Below are positions 31,902-33,794 of a DNA stretch of 33,794 nucleotides, in pieces. The notes beneath the pieces were generated by a model that saw only the letters and a program-made list of their open reading frames with translations, had not been told where the DNA came from and searched no databases. Both the position numbers and the translations under genes were made by a program. This DNA comes from Myxococcota bacterium (GTDB lineage Bacteria > Myxococcota_A > UBA9160 > UBA4427), in assembly GCA_029243605.1 (NCBI GenBank), contig JAQWRT010000093.1, positions 1-33,794 on the forward strand, in the 5' to 3' direction. Position 1 is the stretch's first letter; each line of letters opens with the position of its first letter.

Positions 31902-32629
31902 TCGGGCTGGCCTCGGCGGGCTTGGATGGCCTGGGCCACGATGGAGACCGCGATCTCCGCCGGACTCCGCGAGCCGATGGGCAAGCCCACGGGTCCGTGG
32001 ACTCGCGCGCAGGCCGAGGCGTCAAAGCCCATGGCCGCCAAACGTTCGAGTCGTCCTCGGTGATTCTTCGTCGAGCCGAGTGCGCCGATATAGAAAGCGG
32101 ACGATCCCAGGGCCGCCGCCAGAGCCGGGTCGTCGATCTTGGGGTCGTGGCTCAGGATTACCACCGCGCTGCGGGCATCCAATTCGAGTTCGGCCAGGAC
32201 GGGGCCAGGCCAGCCCCGGCGGAGTTGGATTCCCGGAAAGCGCCCCTCCTGGGCAAAGGCCTCACGGGGTTCGACCACGATGACTTCGAACCCCACGAGT
32301 TCGGCCATGGGCGCGAGGAATTGCGCGATATGGACCGCGCCGACGATGAGCATGCGCAGAGGAGGATTAAAACTCTGAATAAAATACGCGCACCCTTCGG
32401 CGTCCAGGCGCCGGCAGCCATCGGCTTCAAGGCTCCGACGCGCCTCTGGGATCAGGAGGGCCGGTAGCCCGGTGGCGTCGTCGTTCTTCTTCCCCTGACT
32501 CCCCGCGCTCGCATCGCTCCCCTCTGGATAGACGAGCCATTGGGCTCCTCCATCGAGTTGCGTCACCAGGGCCACCGGCTGCTTGTTCTGGCGGTCGCGG
32601 ACGATCTGTTTCAGGAGAGTTCTTTTCAT
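31898..32629 (-). CDS. XdhC family protein, C-terminal (Rossmann) part
   Basis: A 243-residue protein corresponding to the C-terminal Rossmann domain of XdhC/CoxI proteins, which bind the molybdenum cofactor and pass it, after sulfuration, to xanthine-dehydrogenase-type enzymes. Visible family stretches are MLIVGAVHIAQFLAPMAELVGFEVIVV, VILSHDPKIDDPAL, FYIGALGSTKNHRGRLERL and the C-terminal HGPVGLPIGSRSPAEIAVSI. The N-terminal ~90 residues are a variable lead. It is joined by ATGA overlaps on both sides: to the XdhC N-part upstream and to the MocA-like gene downstream. Confidence 0.9.
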   Translation of the reverse strand: MKRTLLKQIVRDRQNKQPVALVTQLDGGAQWLVYPEGSDASAGSQGKKNDDATGLPALLIPEARRSLEADGCRRLDAEGCAYFIQSFNPPLRMLIVGAVHIAQFLAPMAELVGFEVIVVEPREAFAQEGRFPGIQLRRGWPGPVLAELELDARSAVVILSHDPKIDDPALAAALGSSAFYIGALGSTKNHRGRLERLAAMGFDASACARVHGPVGLPIGSRSPAEIAVSIVAQAIQARRGQPE

Positions 32630-32946
32630 GTCAGAGGCTCGAGGTAGATCTCAACCTCCCCCCCGCATGCAAGGCCCACCTCCCAGGCCATTTCGTCGCT
32701 GACCCCAAACGAGAGTCGCGCGGGTTCGCCGCCTGCGAGGACTCGGGCCGCTTCGGCCACCACCGCGCCCTCGATGCAGCCGCCGGAAACCGAGCCCCGG
32801 AATTCCCCTTGGGCATTGACGACCAGGTGACTGCCGGGGGGACACGGCGAGGAGCCCCAGGTCTCGATCACTGTGGCCAGGGCAACGCTGATCCCCTCGT
32901 CGAGCCAGGCCGCCGCCAGTTCCAAGAGCTTTTCGCCGTCGGCCAT
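32626..32946 (-). CDS. XdhC family protein, N-terminal domain as a separate gene
   Basis: A 106-residue protein equal to the N-terminal XdhC/CoxI domain: ATVIETWGSSPCPPGSHLVV followed by GSVSGGCIEGAVVAEA, the highly conserved GS(I/V)SGGC(V/I)EG loop. In many bacteria this is fused to the Rossmann part; here the two are separate and overlap by four bases (ATGA). The start at 32946 has AAGG seven bases upstream; the open frame to 33054 has no such site. It is first in the XdhC-N / XdhC-C / MocA unit, which suggests a stoichiometric maturation complex for a molybdenum hydroxylase. Confidence 0.88.
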   Translation of the reverse strand: MADGEKLLELAAAWLDEGISVALATVIETWGSSPCPPGSHLVVNAQGEFRGSVSGGCIEGAVVAEAARVLAGGEPARLSFGVSDEMAWEVGLACGGEVEIYLEPLT

Positions 32947-33073
32947 TGCGTGCCTTCTCGGGGTGAATTGGGGCCGTTCTGACTCGGGCGATGGGGGGAC
33001 GAACTCCGCCGTGAGGAGGCTCCCAACTCCTCGCGGGAACTCGGCAGCGGGCACGATTGGCGTGTGGAGCGGC

Positions 33074-33794
33074 TTAGGGCTGGGTGAACAAGCAGCGCGC
33101 CCGGGGGATCACGACGTCGCCGAGAACGTAGAGGTAGTACTCCTGGCCCGAGACGAGAGGAGCGGGGGCACCCGTTTCGGGATACCGCTGAAAGGCCCCG
33201 GCAGGAAGCACTCCATAGGCGACCCCTGACGGGAACGCGGGCACATCGTAGGCGACGTCGGCGCGCCAGAGGGTCCCTGCGGGCAGGTCCAGATTGGGCG
33301 GCAGTCCGGGGTTCTCCGAACCCGGGTCCATGACGTAGAGATAGCGAGCCTCCCCACCCGTCCAGGCCAAGTTCCCGTAGAGATCAAGGCCCTCGCCCTC
33401 AGTACAGGCCTCGGGCACGAAATCACGTTGAAGAATCAGCGGGCCGCCGATATCCGGCAGCACACTGATAAATGCCTCGGTGACCTGACGATGCGCGATT
33501 TCGCCTTCGAAGAAGGCGAGCATCCGGGTGACGTCTGTGGTGGGCATGGCGCTATTCAAGCGATCGAAACCGTTGTTGTCGGCGGGGAGAAAGGCACCCA
33601 AGGTGCTCGAGTCGGTGCGACCGGCAAAGAGTGCCAGGGCCTCCTCGCTCATGGTATCGACCCAGCCGACTCCGCTGTCGATGGACCAACGCGCGGAGCC
33701 CGACGGAGCGACATCACTGTGGCAGCAGGAGCACGCGCTCGCGCGCACCTGGGAGGCCACCCAGGTGGATTCGGCCACCCATACGAGATCGTGG
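33074..33794 (-). CDS. Hypothetical protein with a c-type heme motif, 5' end cut by the window
   Basis: The frame is open through the window edge at 33794, so the N-terminus is missing. At least 239 residues are visible. Near the visible N-terminus is CSCCH inside RASACSCCHSDV, which fits the CxxCH heme c attachment motif and the surrounding style of exported cytochromes. The rest (DNNGFDRLNSAMPTTDVTRMLAFFEGE, YGNLAWTGGEARYLYVMD, YYLYVLGDVVIPRARCLF) has no family that I recognise; VMDPGSEN and PAGTLWRAD suggest a beta-rich secreted domain. The stop is at 33074, about 130 bases from the start of the XdhC unit on the same strand. Confidence 0.7.
   Translation of the reverse strand, partial: HDLVWVAESTWVASQVRASACSCCHSDVAPSGSARWSIDSGVGWVDTMSEEALALFAGRTDSSTLGAFLPADNNGFDRLNSAMPTTDVTRMLAFFEGEIAHRQVTEAFISVLPDIGGPLILQRDFVPEACTEGEGLDLYGNLAWTGGEARYLYVMDPGSENPGLPPNLDLPAGTLWRADVAYDVPAFPSGVAYGVLPAGAFQRYPETGAPAPLVSGQEYYLYVLGDVVIPRARCLFTQP

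Noticed and set aside
1..33794. CRISPR arrays, insertion sequences, prophage or integrase beside the tRNA
   Set aside because: No spaced direct repeats, transposase motifs or integrase signatures were seen on either strand.

Overview
The window is GC-rich, densely coding DNA from a Gram-negative bacterium. It shows an outer-membrane-type beta-barrel, lipoprotein and Tat signal peptides, and a pcm gene coupled to an NlpD-like LysM/M23 gene. The mix of P450, Zn-alcohol dehydrogenases, SDR, amidohydrolase, CaiB/BaiF CoA transferase, crotonase and deazaflavin-type (Ddn-like) genes is typical of uncultured soil or marine deltaproteobacterial-grade lineages (for example Myxococcota or Binatota). 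That taxonomic placement is inference. I see no phage, insertion sequence, CRISPR array or rRNA. One tRNA, tRNA-Arg(CCU), is present.

Layout. 131-1738: a stand-alone 5'-3' exonuclease and a convergent MBL-fold hydrolase. 1869-8427: a plus-strand accessory metabolic stretch with a P450, a double-hotdog thioesterase, a nitroreductase, a Zn-ADH, an SDR and an amidohydrolase. 8513-9655: a lipoprotein with beta-propeller-like sequence. 9990-12661 (minus): a family VIII serine hydrolase, an ornithine/DAP-type decarboxylase and tRNA-Arg. 12697-14090 (minus): the NlpD-like peptidase and pcm, overlapping by ATGA. 14208-17012: a very large exported PHP-domain (CehA/McbA-like) protein. 17141-20693 (plus): an MDR oxidoreductase, a crotonase-fold protein and a sphingosine-1-phosphate-lyase-like decarboxylase. 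20710-23313 (minus): a beta-barrel protein and a giant metal permease. 23629-25795: a small ORF and a Tat-exported, spermidine-dehydrogenase-like flavoprotein. 26116-31243 (plus): a compact four-gene unit of Zn-ADH, Ddn-like protein, DapB-like reductase and fused double CoA transferase. 31260-32946 (minus): MocA and a two-part XdhC joined by ATGA overlaps. 33074-33794 (minus): a truncated protein with a c-heme motif.

How the genes fit together. Several genes look like steps in oxidising, activating and cleaving lipid-like or cyclic substrates: hydroxylation (P450), alcohol oxidation (ADH, SDR, MDR), CoA transfer, crotonase chemistry and thioester hydrolysis. No single pathway can be read off the window. 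The MocA/XdhC set matures a molybdenum hydroxylase that must be encoded elsewhere.

Most notable observations. (1) A 624-residue protein fuses an N-terminal ZIP-like eight-helix domain, a His-rich linker, an SO_0444/DUF318-type permease and a His-rich tail. (2) In the double CoA transferase the N-terminal half has Ala at the catalytic Asp position and the C-terminal half keeps Asp. (3) The double-hotdog thioesterase shows a similar split of active-site residues between halves. (4) The 'enoyl-CoA hydratase' lacks both catalytic glutamates. (5) Two genes without a Shine-Dalgarno have a TAG-type -10-like hexamer exactly 6 nt before the start codon, which suggests leaderless transcripts.
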